A stretch of 64,000 nucleotides of DNA. Origin: Pseudemcibacter aquimaris (GTDB lineage Bacteria; Pseudomonadota; Alphaproteobacteria; Sphingomonadales; Emcibacteraceae). The stretch is taken from positions 682,001 through 746,000 of the forward strand of contig NZ_CP079800.1 of the NCBI RefSeq assembly GCF_028869115.1. Reading direction: 5' to 3'. Positions 18,066 through 26,682 of the stretch are shown piece after piece. Numbering within the stretch: position 1 is the stretch's first letter; each line of letters starts with the position of its first letter. The notes under the pieces are model-generated. The model did not search any database and was not told the origin of the DNA. It worked only from the letters and a program-made list of their open reading frames with translations. A program made the position numbers and the translations under genes.

Positions 18066-18776
18066 TTAACTCATGTGATATCTGTTTTTGGTTCTTTTGC
18101 GCTCATTTTTGTTTTGATACATGGACAGATCTGCTTCATGGAAAATTTCCTCGAGACTGCTATTGCTGTCGATAATGGCATAACCCAAGCTTGCACTAAC
18201 ATGTATTTCATGGCCTTCGTGCATGACTGTAATTTTTCTTAGTTTATGACGGATGTATCCGGCACGTTCTTTTGCTTTTTCAATATCACATTTATTTAGA
18301 AGGATGCCAAATTCATCGCCGTAAATACGGGCAGCGAAATCAGTTTGTCTGATTGATTGTGCAAGCAGAGTTCCGATTTTAAGCAGAATTTCATCGCCAA
18401 TTTTATGGCCGAAGCTATCGTTTATGATTTTAAATTTATCAAGATCAAGATAAGCAAAAAGACTTTGTTCACCAAATCTTTTTGCACGCGCAATAGCCGC
18501 GGAAACTTCATATTCAAACCCTTGCTTATTCAACAATCCAGTTAACATGTCAGTTGATGCCATCGATTCCAAATTTGAAATATATGCTTTTTGCTCAGCA
18601 ATGGTTTGTTCTGCTGCGGCGGCGTAATCAAGAATTTCAGAAAGCGCTTTCCAGTTTTTTAAAGTAAGACCATCAGCGGACTGATGGAATTTCTTCACAA
18701 GTTCAGATGCTTTTTCGCTGATCTTGAAATTGGAATGATCTAACTGATTTTCCTGACTATATTGAATGATATTCAT
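18066..18776 (-). CDS. GGDEF-domain protein with YGDEF signature
   Basis: A 236-residue cytoplasmic protein. Residues 1-60 have no recognisable sensor, a short coiled-coil-like helix spans about 55-72, and the GGDEF domain covers about 73-232. The active-site signature is YGDEF (152-156), so the first glycine is replaced by tyrosine. The allosteric I-site RQTD (143-146) sits exactly five residues upstream, as in feedback-inhibited diguanylate cyclases. DLDKFKIINDSFGH and the C-terminal EADLSMYQNK are intact. It either makes c-di-GMP despite the substitution or acts as a c-di-GMP-binding protein; the sequence does not decide. Confidence 0.85.
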   Translation of the reverse strand: MNIIQYSQENQLDHSNFKISEKASELVKKFHQSADGLTLKNWKALSEILDYAAAAEQTIAEQKAYISNLESMASTDMLTGLLNKQGFEYEVSAAIARAKRFGEQSLFAYLDLDKFKIINDSFGHKIGDEILLKIGTLLAQSIRQTDFAARIYGDEFGILLNKCDIEKAKERAGYIRHKLRKITVMHEGHEIHVSASLGYAIIDSNSSLEEIFHEADLSMYQNKNERKRTKNRYHMS

Positions 18777-18848
18777 ATTACGCTCCTTTTTAATAAACTA
18801 CTGCTGTAATTTATTGCAAAAAGTGTGCCAGATGCTTGAGGAGTGAGA

Positions 18849-18920
18849 ATGAAGGAAAACCTTGTAAAACAAAGGGCAAGCAATCCTATATTTAGGAAAA
18901 ACTTGCCCTTATATGGGTAA
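18849..18920 (+). CDS. Possible 23-residue small protein
   Basis: A short frame encoding 23 mostly basic residues (starts MKENLVKQRAS, ends NLPLYG). It is preceded by a good ribosome-binding site, GAGGAG, about seven bases before the ATG. It lies between two minus-strand genes. Much of it overlaps a hairpin (18872-18910) that may be a terminator on the other strand, which could explain the pattern without coding. No homologue is recognised. Confidence 0.25.
   Translation: MKENLVKQRASNPIFRKNLPLYG
18872..18910 (-). terminator. Hairpin, probable terminator of the amidohydrolase gene
   Basis: AAGGGCAAG (18872-18880) pairs with CTTGCCCTT (18902-18910), and inside it TCCTA pairs with TAGGA. Read on the minus strand the stem is followed by TTGTTTT. 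It lies 45 bases past the amidohydrolase stop and before the GGDEF gene. Confidence 0.6.
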
Positions 18921-18937
18921 AATAACCGCTTTTATGG

Positions 18938-18953
18938 TTAATAAATGGTTAAC
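18938..18953. promoter_or_regulatory. Perfect CtrA-consensus site
   Basis: TTAA (18938-18941), seven bases, TTAAC (18949-18953) is an exact match to TTAA-N7-TTAAC. It lies about 160 bases upstream of the GGDEF gene and just past the amidohydrolase stop. In AT-rich DNA about one such match is expected by chance in a window this size, and a likely terminator sits between it and the GGDEF gene. Confidence 0.25.
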
Positions 18954-18954
18954 G

Positions 18955-20550
18955 CTATTCTTCGCGCGGTGTGTTGGCGATCGCCAGTGGTTTATCTAGT
19001 GATATGCCGGCTTCGATCTTTGCTTCACGAACCATTTCACGAACGTCAGCACGTAATTTAAACGCGTCATAAACAATGCCGTCTTTAATGGTCCAGCGAA
19101 CACCACCGACACGTTCTACTAGGCCAGTTTCCTCGTTTAACTTGATGGCACCCGTTCCATAAAGAACTTTAAAGTTATGGAGTGGGTTTTCATCGACGAT
19201 GGCAAGGTCTGCTTTTTTGCCAACCTGTAGGCTGCCGATTTCATCTTCCATTTTAAGCTCTTCTGCGTTGATTAAGGTTGCAGAACGGATAACCTCAAGC
19301 GGGTGGAAGCCTGCTTCTTGTAAAAGCTCAAATTCCTGAATGTATCCAAAACCATAAAGGCTATAAATAAAACCAGTGTCGCTTCCAACGCCGACTTTTC
19401 CGCCGCGATTTTTATATTCATTAATGAATTGCATCCACAGCTTATAATTCTCGTTCCACTGTACTTCATGTTTTGTTGTCCAATAGAACCAGTATGAACC
19501 ATGCGCAACCGGACTTGGGCGGTAAAAATCCCATAAAACTGGCATGGTATATTCGTCATGCCAGATGGCGCGGCTCATGCGCATTAAATCGCGTGATGCT
19601 ACATAAATGGTAAATGTTGGATTAAGCGCAAAATCACGATCAAGCAATGTTTGCATTACTTCGTTCCATTTGTCAGAGCCCGGTTTTGCCGCTTGTCTCC
19701 AAAGTTTTCCAGCTTCGCCAAAACGGTCCATTTCATCGGTATAGATATAATCGGATGGATAGTCTTGTACTAAACGATCTTCAAATAATGCTTCCGGTAG
19801 GCCGTACCAATGTTCCATACTGTCTAGGCCGCGTGCCGATGTATCAAGGACGTTTGCGTGGGTCACGTCCGGTTGTGCGTGATGCATTGTGGTCTCAAGG
19901 CCGATTTTTTCCGCTTCATCAAGGGCCGCCCAAAGGATTTCTTTTGGTGCGCCGAAAAATTTAATGCCATCTGCGCCGTTGGCTTTAATTTCACGAACAC
20001 GTTCGCGGGCCCCTTCAACGGTGTCAATGCCACTGAAGATCGGGAATGCAACAATACGGGGGGCCGTAATTTCATTAGCTGCACTTTGTTTTTTAAGGCC
20101 GACAACGCGTGTATCACCACCGGAACCAAGACTACGTATTGTTGTTATGCCGTGGCCCATTAACAGTTTGAAAATATATTCCGGTGACACACCCTGCCCA
20201 GAATTTTCAGAATGGATGTGTGAATGAATATCGATTAAGCCCGGCAAAATATATTTGCCATGAACATCAATTTCACGGTCACCGGGGGCAGGGCGTCTAT
20301 CGGGATTAATCGGGCGCCCTGGGGTGCCGACCACTTTAATTTCAGTGATGCGGTCATTTTCAATGACTACATCCGCGGGACCATATGCAGGTGCACCTGT
20401 GCCATCAATGATAAAACCACCACGCAGCACGAGTCGTTCATATTGTCCTTCACCCTCAGCACGTGGGGGTACTTCGTTTTCTTGGGCGTACCCCGTTGTA
20501 ATGGTCATTAAGCCAGCAATTATTGCGGCTGATATAATATTGAATTTCAT
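18955..20550 (-). CDS. Exported amidohydrolase-superfamily protein
   Basis: A 531-residue metal-dependent hydrolase of the imidazolonepropionase/prolidase-like amidohydrolase group. A signal peptide covers residues 1-22 (ending GYAQ). The metal-binding HxH occurs in GLIDIHSHIHSEN; later histidines lie in TTMHHAQPD, and the metal Asp lies in VGVGSDTGF. The C-terminal EIGSLQVGKKADLAIVDENP strand is the composite beta-sandwich typical of the superfamily. Exported members often cleave Xaa-Pro dipeptides or other peptide bonds; substrate is uncertain here. The gene stands alone between dinB and the GGDEF gene. Confidence 0.85.
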   Translation of the reverse strand: MKFNIISAAIIAGLMTITTGYAQENEVPPRAEGEGQYERLVLRGGFIIDGTGAPAYGPADVVIENDRITEIKVVGTPGRPINPDRRPAPGDREIDVHGKYILPGLIDIHSHIHSENSGQGVSPEYIFKLLMGHGITTIRSLGSGGDTRVVGLKKQSAANEITAPRIVAFPIFSGIDTVEGARERVREIKANGADGIKFFGAPKEILWAALDEAEKIGLETTMHHAQPDVTHANVLDTSARGLDSMEHWYGLPEALFEDRLVQDYPSDYIYTDEMDRFGEAGKLWRQAAKPGSDKWNEVMQTLLDRDFALNPTFTIYVASRDLMRMSRAIWHDEYTMPVLWDFYRPSPVAHGSYWFYWTTKHEVQWNENYKLWMQFINEYKNRGGKVGVGSDTGFIYSLYGFGYIQEFELLQEAGFHPLEVIRSATLINAEELKMEDEIGSLQVGKKADLAIVDENPLHNFKVLYGTGAIKLNEETGLVERVGGVRWTIKDGIVYDAFKLRADVREMVREAKIEAGISLDKPLAIANTPREE

Positions 20551-20607
20551 GCTCTTATTCCCCTTTTTGGAATTATTGAATTTATTTTATATGAAAAAAA
20601 TTCTTTG

Positions 20608-21882
20608 TCAGGTGAATTTTCGGCCTTTGTTGATAATATCTTTGCCAAACTTTTCCCTGATTTTATCTATGGCTTTTTCTGTTTTGATTTTTATTTCTTT
20701 ATCGGGGTCAAGCAGGTCAGGTAAATCGGAAAAGCTTTCATCAATGAATTTTGAAACACCAATGCCGATCAATCTATATTCAAGGCCATTACATTCTTTT
20801 TTAAGAAGCGATTTTCCGTGTTCATAAATTATTTCGGCCATTTGGGTCGAATCATCCAGTGTGACAGCACGGGTGACAGTTCTGAAATTTGCAGTTTTTA
20901 ATTTAAGAGTGATTGTTTTGGCGGAAATATGTTTGTCTTTTAATCTGCCGGATAATTTTTCAGATAATGCCCATAAATGCTTTTTTAGCGTGTTGTAATC
21001 CGCAACATCTTGATCAAGTGTGATTTCATTTGAAACACTTTTTACCGTTGTTTCTTTAGTGACGGTGCGACGGTCCTCGCCGCGTGAAAAATAATAAAGC
21101 CGTTCCCCCATCGAACCATAATCACGGATCAGTTTTTTTAAATCCATTTTTTGTAACTGGCCGATTTGACTTATGCCCGCTCGTTTCATTTTTGCATTTA
21201 AAACTTTGCCAACGCCCCATATTTTGTTGATAGGCATTGGGGCTAATATGGTTTTTGCATCAGATTTTCCGATAATCGAAAAACCATCGGGTTTGTTAAG
21301 GTCGGACGCTAATTTCGCCAGAAATTTATTATAACTAAGGCCGATGGAAACCGTGATGCCAATTTCGTTTTTAATACGAGTGGCTGTTTGGTTTAAAACT
21401 TTTGCGGCTGACATACCGTGTAACTTTGCGGTCCCCGTTAGATCAATAAATGCTTCATCAATTGATATCGGTTCAATACTTGGGGTGAGAGATGTGAATA
21501 TTTCCCTTATTTGTTTGCTGACGGCAGCATACTTATCCATATTTGGTTTTAAAACGACTGCATTGGGGCATAATTTATTGGCTTGAAACATGGGCATGGC
21601 TGACCTAACGCCATATGTTCTGGCAATATAACAGCACGTTGAAACAACTCCGCGTTTACCGCCCCCGATGATCAGCGGCTTTGCGTCCAGATCCGGATTA
21701 TCCCGTTTTTCAATACTGGCATAGAATGCATCGCAATCTATATGCGCGATCGTAAGTGTATGAAGTTCTGGGTGTGATAAAATTCGCGGGCTTCCACATT
21801 CTTTACATTTTAATTGATGCTCATCTGTATCCGTAAGGCAATCCTTGCAAAAGGATGGTGTGGCTTGATCATTATCAGTCAT
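20608..21882 (-). CDS. dinB: DNA polymerase IV (DinB) with N-terminal four-Cys extension
   Basis: A 424-residue Y-family polymerase. The catalytic palm carries HIDCDAFYASIE (first Asp of the active site) and SIDEAFIDLTG (second acidic pair). The HhH thumb and little-finger domains follow. It performs error-prone translesion synthesis and extension of mismatched ends. About 45 residues precede the usual start and contain two CxxC pairs (Cys12/15 and Cys26/29), a probable zinc ribbon. Such an extension occurs in other alphaproteobacterial DinB proteins as far as I recall. The start overlaps the DUF3572 stop by four bases, indicating coupled translation. Confidence 0.94.
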   Translation of the reverse strand: MTDNDQATPSFCKDCLTDTDEHQLKCKECGSPRILSHPELHTLTIAHIDCDAFYASIEKRDNPDLDAKPLIIGGGKRGVVSTCCYIARTYGVRSAMPMFQANKLCPNAVVLKPNMDKYAAVSKQIREIFTSLTPSIEPISIDEAFIDLTGTAKLHGMSAAKVLNQTATRIKNEIGITVSIGLSYNKFLAKLASDLNKPDGFSIIGKSDAKTILAPMPINKIWGVGKVLNAKMKRAGISQIGQLQKMDLKKLIRDYGSMGERLYYFSRGEDRRTVTKETTVKSVSNEITLDQDVADYNTLKKHLWALSEKLSGRLKDKHISAKTITLKLKTANFRTVTRAVTLDDSTQMAEIIYEHGKSLLKKECNGLEYRLIGIGVSKFIDESFSDLPDLLDPDKEIKIKTEKAIDKIREKFGKDIINKGRKFT

Positions 21883-22166
21883 GATTGAAAGGGCATGGCC
21901 CCTGGGAAAGCCCCTCTTGCGGCTGATATATTGGTTGGATCAATGTTATATTCTTCAGCATAACCAATAAGTGCGTTTTCATTTTGCATTAAATAATCAA
22001 GAATGCTTCCAAGTAATGCATTAAACCTTTCCGGATTCCCCATATCTGATTTTAGATCCTCTAATGAAGTACCAGATAATTTTAAATATCCGGATAATAA
22101 TTTTTCATCTGATGCAACAAATGAAAGGGCATTGATGGCTAATATTTCGGCGTTATCGTGATCCAT
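21879..22166 (-). CDS. DUF3572 family protein
   Basis: A 95-residue, probably all-helical cytoplasmic protein of DUF3572, a family confined to Alphaproteobacteria. Typical features are AEILAINALSFVASDEKLLSGYL, FNALLGSILDYLMQNENALIGYAEE and the terminal ARGAFPGA. Function is unknown. The ATG at 22166 is preferred over an in-frame TTG at 22193. Its stop overlaps the dinB start by four bases, and this pairing suggests a role linked to DinB or DNA repair. It is divergent from divK. Confidence 0.85.
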   Translation of the reverse strand: MDHDNAEILAINALSFVASDEKLLSGYLKLSGTSLEDLKSDMGNPERFNALLGSILDYLMQNENALIGYAEEYNIDPTNISAARGAFPGAMPFQS

Positions 22167-22341
22167 TGATATTTCTTTTGTATTGTGTGGCAAGATGGAT
22201 TAAATATAATTAATGTTTACGAATTATAGAAAAAATTATAAAAATTAACCGCTTCTTCATATCCTTTGATTAATAGTGTTTAATAGTTTATTGAGTTTTG
22301 ATATATAATTCAAAAAAATATAGTAAAAAAAGAGACCATTT

Positions 22342-22707
22342 ATGCCGAAAAAAATTCTAGTTGTTGAAGATAATGATCTAAATATGAAGCTCTTTTGTGA
22401 CTTGTTGGATGCTCATGGGTATGAGACGGTTCAAACGCAGGAAGGGATGAAGGCCCTGGAACTTGCCAGAAATGAAAAACCTGATTTGATTTTAATGGAT
22501 ATCCAATTACCAGAAGTTTCCGGCCTGGAAGTAACGAAATGGATTAAGGAAGACGATGAACTTAAATCGATTCCTGTAATTGCTGTTACAGCATTCGCGA
22601 TGAAAGGGGACGAAGAAAAGATTCGTGAGGGCGGTTGTGAAGCCTATATTGCGAAGCCTATTTCTGTAAGCCACTTTATTGAAACTATCAGAAAATTTGT
22701 GGGATAA
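22342..22707 (+). CDS. divK: Single-domain response regulator DivK
   Basis: A 121-residue receiver domain without an output domain. The phosphoacceptor is Asp53 in [13 protein letters not shown], the acidic pair is in VVEDND, and the conserved Thr/Lys occur in AVTAFAMKG and YIAKPIS. It matches Caulobacter DivK, which is phosphorylated by DivJ and dephosphorylated by PleC and which controls CckA/CtrA and PleD. pleD follows after nine bases, the classical gene order, which supports the assignment strongly. Confidence 0.95.
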   Translation: MPKKILVVEDNDLNMKLFCDLLDAHGYETVQTQEGMKALELARNEKPDLILMDIQLPEVSGLEVTKWIKEDDELKSIPVIAVTAFAMKGDEEKIREGGCEAYIAKPISVSHFIETIRKFVG

Positions 22708-22716
22708 ACACATAAT

Positions 22717-24105
22717 ATGACAGCCCGTGTCTTAGTTGTCGACGACGTACTTCATAATGTTAAACTGTTGGAAGCAAAATTACGCAGTCAATATTTTGAT
22801 GTATTAACGGCAATGGACGGGGTTGAAGCTCTCGAAATTATTGAAAATGAACAACCTGACATCGTACTTCTTGATGTGATGATGCCAGGAATGGATGGTT
22901 TTGAAGTTTGTCGCCGTGTTAAAGGCAATCCAAAAGTTGCCCATATTCCGATTATTATGGTAACGGCGCTTGACCAGCCAAAAGACCGTGTCACTGGCCT
23001 TGAAGCCGGTGCGGATGATTTCCTGACGAAGCCAATTCAGGATTTACCATTATTCGCCCGTGTTAAATCACTTGTTCGCTTGAAAGTTTTGATGGATGAG
23101 CTTCGTATTCGTAACTCAACCGGGCAGGCCTTTAGCGGTGATACATTATCAGAATTAAGTTCTGCGATTGATATGAATAATGTGAAAGCATTATTGATCG
23201 AAGATTATGAACGTGTAGCGAAAAGAATAGTTGGTTATCTGGATGAGACAGTAGATCAAGTTGATCTTGATAATGTTGCTGACGGGAAAATTTCAACGGA
23301 AAAACTTGAACAGTATGATTTATTTATCATCAGTTTAAGCCTTCGTGATGTGGATGGTTTACGTCTTTGTTCACAAATTAGATCAAGCGAAAATACACGT
23401 CATTCACCAATTTTAGTGCTTATTGATGATGGTGATAATGATACGCTTATTCAGGCGATGGAAATTGGTGTTACGGATTATGCGACAAGGCCGATTGATG
23501 GAAATGAGTTAGTCGCACGCGTAAAATCGCAAGTGCGCCATAAACGTTTTGCGGATTATCTTCGTGGTAAAATGAAAAAGAACATGGAAATGGCCGTGAC
23601 CGATGCGGTTACAAACCTTTATAATCGTCATTTTCTTGATACTCATCTGGATAATATTTTCAAAAAAGGCCCGGACAGTAGGCCGAAGACATCATTGTTG
23701 ATGCTTGATATTGACCATTTCAAAAAAGTAAATGATACATATGGTCACGCGTCCGGTGATGAAGTGTTAGAAGAATTTTCAAAACGTATAAGCGATAATA
23801 TGCGAAGTATTGATCTGGTCGCACGTTACGGCGGTGAAGAGTTTGTGGTCGTGATGCCGGAAACCGATGCCGATTTTGCAATGTTCATCGCGGAACGTGT
23901 TCGCAAGAAAATCAGTGAAGAACCATTTAAAATTTCCGGCTCGGAAGAGCCAATTAACGTAACAGTAAGTATCGGTGTTTCCATCGTTAGTGATGACTGT
24001 AACACTAAGGAAGAATTGCTTAAACAAGCTGATGAAGGGCTTTATAAAGCTAAGGAAAATGGTCGCAATATGGTTTGCGGGTCAACTTGCCTAATAGATC
24101 AATAA
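22717..24105 (+). CDS. pleD: Response regulator/diguanylate cyclase PleD
   Basis: A 462-residue protein with the PleD order REC-REC-GGDEF. REC1 (about 1-120) keeps the phosphoacceptor Asp53 in LLDVMMPGMDG. REC2 (about 150-275) has a serine in place of the acceptor (FIISLSLRD), matching its known role as a dimerisation adaptor. The cyclase domain (about 295-460) has an intact GGEEF and an RSID I-site five residues upstream. In Caulobacter PleD makes c-di-GMP at the stalked pole to drive the swarmer-to-stalked transition. Length is close to the Caulobacter protein. Confidence 0.96.
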   Translation: MTARVLVVDDVLHNVKLLEAKLRSQYFDVLTAMDGVEALEIIENEQPDIVLLDVMMPGMDGFEVCRRVKGNPKVAHIPIIMVTALDQPKDRVTGLEAGADDFLTKPIQDLPLFARVKSLVRLKVLMDELRIRNSTGQAFSGDTLSELSSAIDMNNVKALLIEDYERVAKRIVGYLDETVDQVDLDNVADGKISTEKLEQYDLFIISLSLRDVDGLRLCSQIRSSENTRHSPILVLIDDGDNDTLIQAMEIGVTDYATRPIDGNELVARVKSQVRHKRFADYLRGKMKKNMEMAVTDAVTNLYNRHFLDTHLDNIFKKGPDSRPKTSLLMLDIDHFKKVNDTYGHASGDEVLEEFSKRISDNMRSIDLVARYGGEEFVVVMPETDADFAMFIAERVRKKISEEPFKISGSEEPINVTVSIGVSIVSDDCNTKEELLKQADEGLYKAKENGRNMVCGSTCLIDQ

Positions 24106-24122
24106 AATCAGAAAATTTCCAA

Positions 24123-24151
24123 TAAAAAAGGCCGCTAAAATAATAGCAGCC
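24123..24151 (-). terminator. Terminator of the rpmG transcript
   Basis: GGCCGCTA (24130-24137) pairs with TAGCAGCC (24144-24151) with one mismatch. On the minus strand the stem is followed by TTTTTTATT. It lies between the convergent ends of pleD and rpmG and may stop both. Confidence 0.65.
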
Positions 24152-24180
24152 ATTCTTATAAATAGAGCGTTTGCAAAAAT

Positions 24181-24348
24181 TTATTTGATTTTTGCTTCTT
24201 TAAACTCAACGTGTTTACGCACAACAGGGTCGTACTTGCGCATTACCATTTTTTCGGTAATGTTGCGTGGGTTTTTCTTAGTTACATAATAAAAACCAGT
24301 GTCAGCTGTGCTAACGAGTTTAATTTTTACACTTGCTGGTTTGGCCAT
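24181..24348 (-). CDS. rpmG: 50S ribosomal protein L33
   Basis: A 55-residue protein starting [15 protein letters not shown], with the L33 core [23 protein letters not shown] and the ending [12 protein letters not shown]. The Cys pairs of zinc-binding L33 forms are absent, as is usual for proteobacterial L33. GGGAGG precedes the start at good spacing. It is the last gene of a long minus-strand housekeeping run and ends before a terminator. Confidence 0.96.
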   Translation of the reverse strand: MAKPASVKIKLVSTADTGFYYVTKKNPRNITEKMVMRKYDPVVRKHVEFKEAKIK

Positions 24349-24445
24349 TGCTAGCCTCCCTTCCTAAAAAATTCATAAATTACGTGAGCGGAAAATACAG
24401 GGATTATCGTTTAAGTCAAGTAAAAGTCAGTGAAAATGTCAGAAA

Positions 24446-26674
24446 TTATTTTCTTTTTCGTTTTCTGGGGCGACGGTTTGATTTTCTGCCTTTTATTTTG
24501 TGTAATCTTTCGTCTATGAGCTCAAAAATAAGCCCACCGGAAACCGGATTCGCCTCTTTTAATCTGACATGGACAGAATCACCTAACTGATAGATGATCT
24601 TGCTGTTTTCGCCTTCTAACAGGTGATGTTCTTTATCGTAATGGAAATAATCACTGTATAACGAAGATGCGGGGATAAACCCTTCGCCACCCGTTTCATT
24701 AAGGGTGATGAACAACCCCGCACGGTGAACACCGTTAATCTTTCCATCGAACTCTTCGTCAATGCGTTCGCTCATATAATGGGCGATGTATCGTTCCGTT
24801 GATTGACGTTCGGCGATCATTGAATTGCGTTCCGTCTGGCTGATGTGTTCTGCGGTTTCCACCATGTTGCCGGCATCAAAGGGGCTTAGGCCGTCTTTTC
24901 CCAGTTTAAGCGCTTTAATTAATCCGCGGTGCACAAGCACATCCGCATAACGACGGATCGGAGAGGTGAAATGCGCGTATCTTGTCAGCGATAAACCGAA
25001 ATGGCCATGATTTTCGGGGTTATATTCCGCCTGCATCTGGGTGCGTAGCACAATTGTGCTGATCACATCTTCTTGCGGTGATTCTTTTACTTTTTTAAGA
25101 AGGCTATTGAAAATTTTCGGTTTTAGAACTTGGCCTTTCGAGAAACTATACCCAAGACTATCAAGGAATGTTCTTAAGCCTTCCACTTTTTCCATGCTCG
25201 GTTGTTCATGTATTCGGTACATGCAGGGTGTTTGTTTTCTTTCAAGCTCTTCTGCGGCGGCAACATTGGCTTGTATCATAAATTCTTCGACGAGTTTATG
25301 GGCATCCAAACTGACGCGTTCTTTAATCGATGCGATATGACCGTCATCATTTAAAGTGATTTTCTTTTCGGGCATATGTAAATCTAGTGGCTCTCTAAAT
25401 TCACGGCCTTTCTTCAGGATATTATATGCGTCATACAGTGGATTAATCACAGTTTCTAACAGTGGTTCTGCACGGTCAGACACGATGCCATCGCGGGCAT
25501 ATTGAAATTCTTCGTATGATAAACTTCCGTGGCTTCTCATCAGGGCACGAATGAATTTATGTCTTATTTTTTTGCCCTTCTTATCAAACCAAATATGTAC
25601 AGCCATTGTATAGCGGTCTTCATTTTCATGAAGTGAACATAAACCGTTTGATAAGCTTTCTGGTAACATTGGTACAACCCGGTCTGGGAAGTATGTGGAA
25701 TTACCACGTTTTAGGGCTTCTTTATCAAGTGCCGATCCGGGTTTTACATAATGGGCTACATCGGCAATGGCGACAATGATGTGGCATCCGCCTTGGTTAT
25801 CCGGATCAGGGTCCATCTCGGCCCAGATGGCATCGTCATGATCGCGAGCGTCTGATGGGTCCACTGTGATTAATGGAATGTCGCGTAAATCCACACGGTT
25901 GCCTAACGTCGGTTGATCTGCTGTTTGGGCCTCATTTAATACTTCTTCCGGGAATTCAATGGCGATCCCTTGAGACATGATCGCGATCAGGCTGATGGAT
26001 TTAGCATCATTGATCGAACCAAATGATTTTATGACCTTGGCTGGTTTTGCTTTGATCTGTCTGGATCGTTGTCGGCCTGGTTTAATCTGGATTAGAACCA
26101 GTGACCCATCTAACGCCCCATTCCAATCATTCTTGGCGATTAGATATTTATTGCGGTCTTTTTTATCTGTCGGATTAACGAAAGCAATATGATCATCATC
26201 CGAACGAAAGATACCCATTATTTGGGTAGATTTCTTTTTCTCTAATTTCCGGATGACTTTGGCGATATATCCGCTTTCACTATCATCCTTGTTCGGCGTA
26301 AGCCGTACAAGCGCATGATCCCCGATCCCAAGTCTATTCCTTCGATCGTGAGCGTAAATTAGGATTTTTGGGGGATGGTCATCACTATCCCAATTTTGTG
26401 GCCTTGCTGTCAGGTCACCATGGCTGTCAACACCGTCTACTTCGATAACAAGAACTGGTGGTAGTTCATCCGCGACTTGAAGGCGTGATCTGGAAGCCGT
26501 TGCGAGTTTGCCATCAAGCTTCATTTTACGAAGCAATTTTTTAAGCTGGATTTTTTCATCACCACGAATGTGAAAGGCGCGCGAAATTTCACGCTTTGAG
26601 GCACGCCCCGGGTTTTCCCGGATGAACTCCAAAATCTGTTCTTCATCTGGGAATGGGACTTTAGATTTTGCCAT
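24446..26674 (-). CDS. rnr: Ribonuclease R
   Basis: A 742-residue processive 3'-5' exoribonuclease. The order is an N-terminal helix-turn-helix-like region (about 1-65), cold-shock domains (about 70-230), an RNB catalytic domain (about 255-590) and a C-terminal S1 domain followed by a strongly basic tail. The RNB signature ITVDPSDARDHDDAIWAE carries the metal-binding aspartates, with HYVKPGSALDKEA and SPIRRYADVLVHR also intact. RNase R degrades structured RNA and takes part in rRNA and trans-translation quality control. It starts eight bases after topA. Confidence 0.96.
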   Translation of the reverse strand: MAKSKVPFPDEEQILEFIRENPGRASKREISRAFHIRGDEKIQLKKLLRKMKLDGKLATASRSRLQVADELPPVLVIEVDGVDSHGDLTARPQNWDSDDHPPKILIYAHDRRNRLGIGDHALVRLTPNKDDSESGYIAKVIRKLEKKKSTQIMGIFRSDDDHIAFVNPTDKKDRNKYLIAKNDWNGALDGSLVLIQIKPGRQRSRQIKAKPAKVIKSFGSINDAKSISLIAIMSQGIAIEFPEEVLNEAQTADQPTLGNRVDLRDIPLITVDPSDARDHDDAIWAEMDPDPDNQGGCHIIVAIADVAHYVKPGSALDKEALKRGNSTYFPDRVVPMLPESLSNGLCSLHENEDRYTMAVHIWFDKKGKKIRHKFIRALMRSHGSLSYEEFQYARDGIVSDRAEPLLETVINPLYDAYNILKKGREFREPLDLHMPEKKITLNDDGHIASIKERVSLDAHKLVEEFMIQANVAAAEELERKQTPCMYRIHEQPSMEKVEGLRTFLDSLGYSFSKGQVLKPKIFNSLLKKVKESPQEDVISTIVLRTQMQAEYNPENHGHFGLSLTRYAHFTSPIRRYADVLVHRGLIKALKLGKDGLSPFDAGNMVETAEHISQTERNSMIAERQSTERYIAHYMSERIDEEFDGKINGVHRAGLFITLNETGGEGFIPASSLYSDYFHYDKEHHLLEGENSKIIYQLGDSVHVRLKEANPVSGGLIFELIDERLHKIKGRKSNRRPRKRKRK

Positions 26675-26682
26675 TTCTTTCC

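Noticed and set aside
20324-20827. 167-codon frame on the plus strand
   Set aside because: Overlaps the amidohydrolase start and dinB end on the other strand; serine-rich shadow without family features.
22280-22310. TTAA-like pair upstream of divK considered as a CtrA site
   Set aside because: The spacing is six bases, not seven, and the trailing C is missing.
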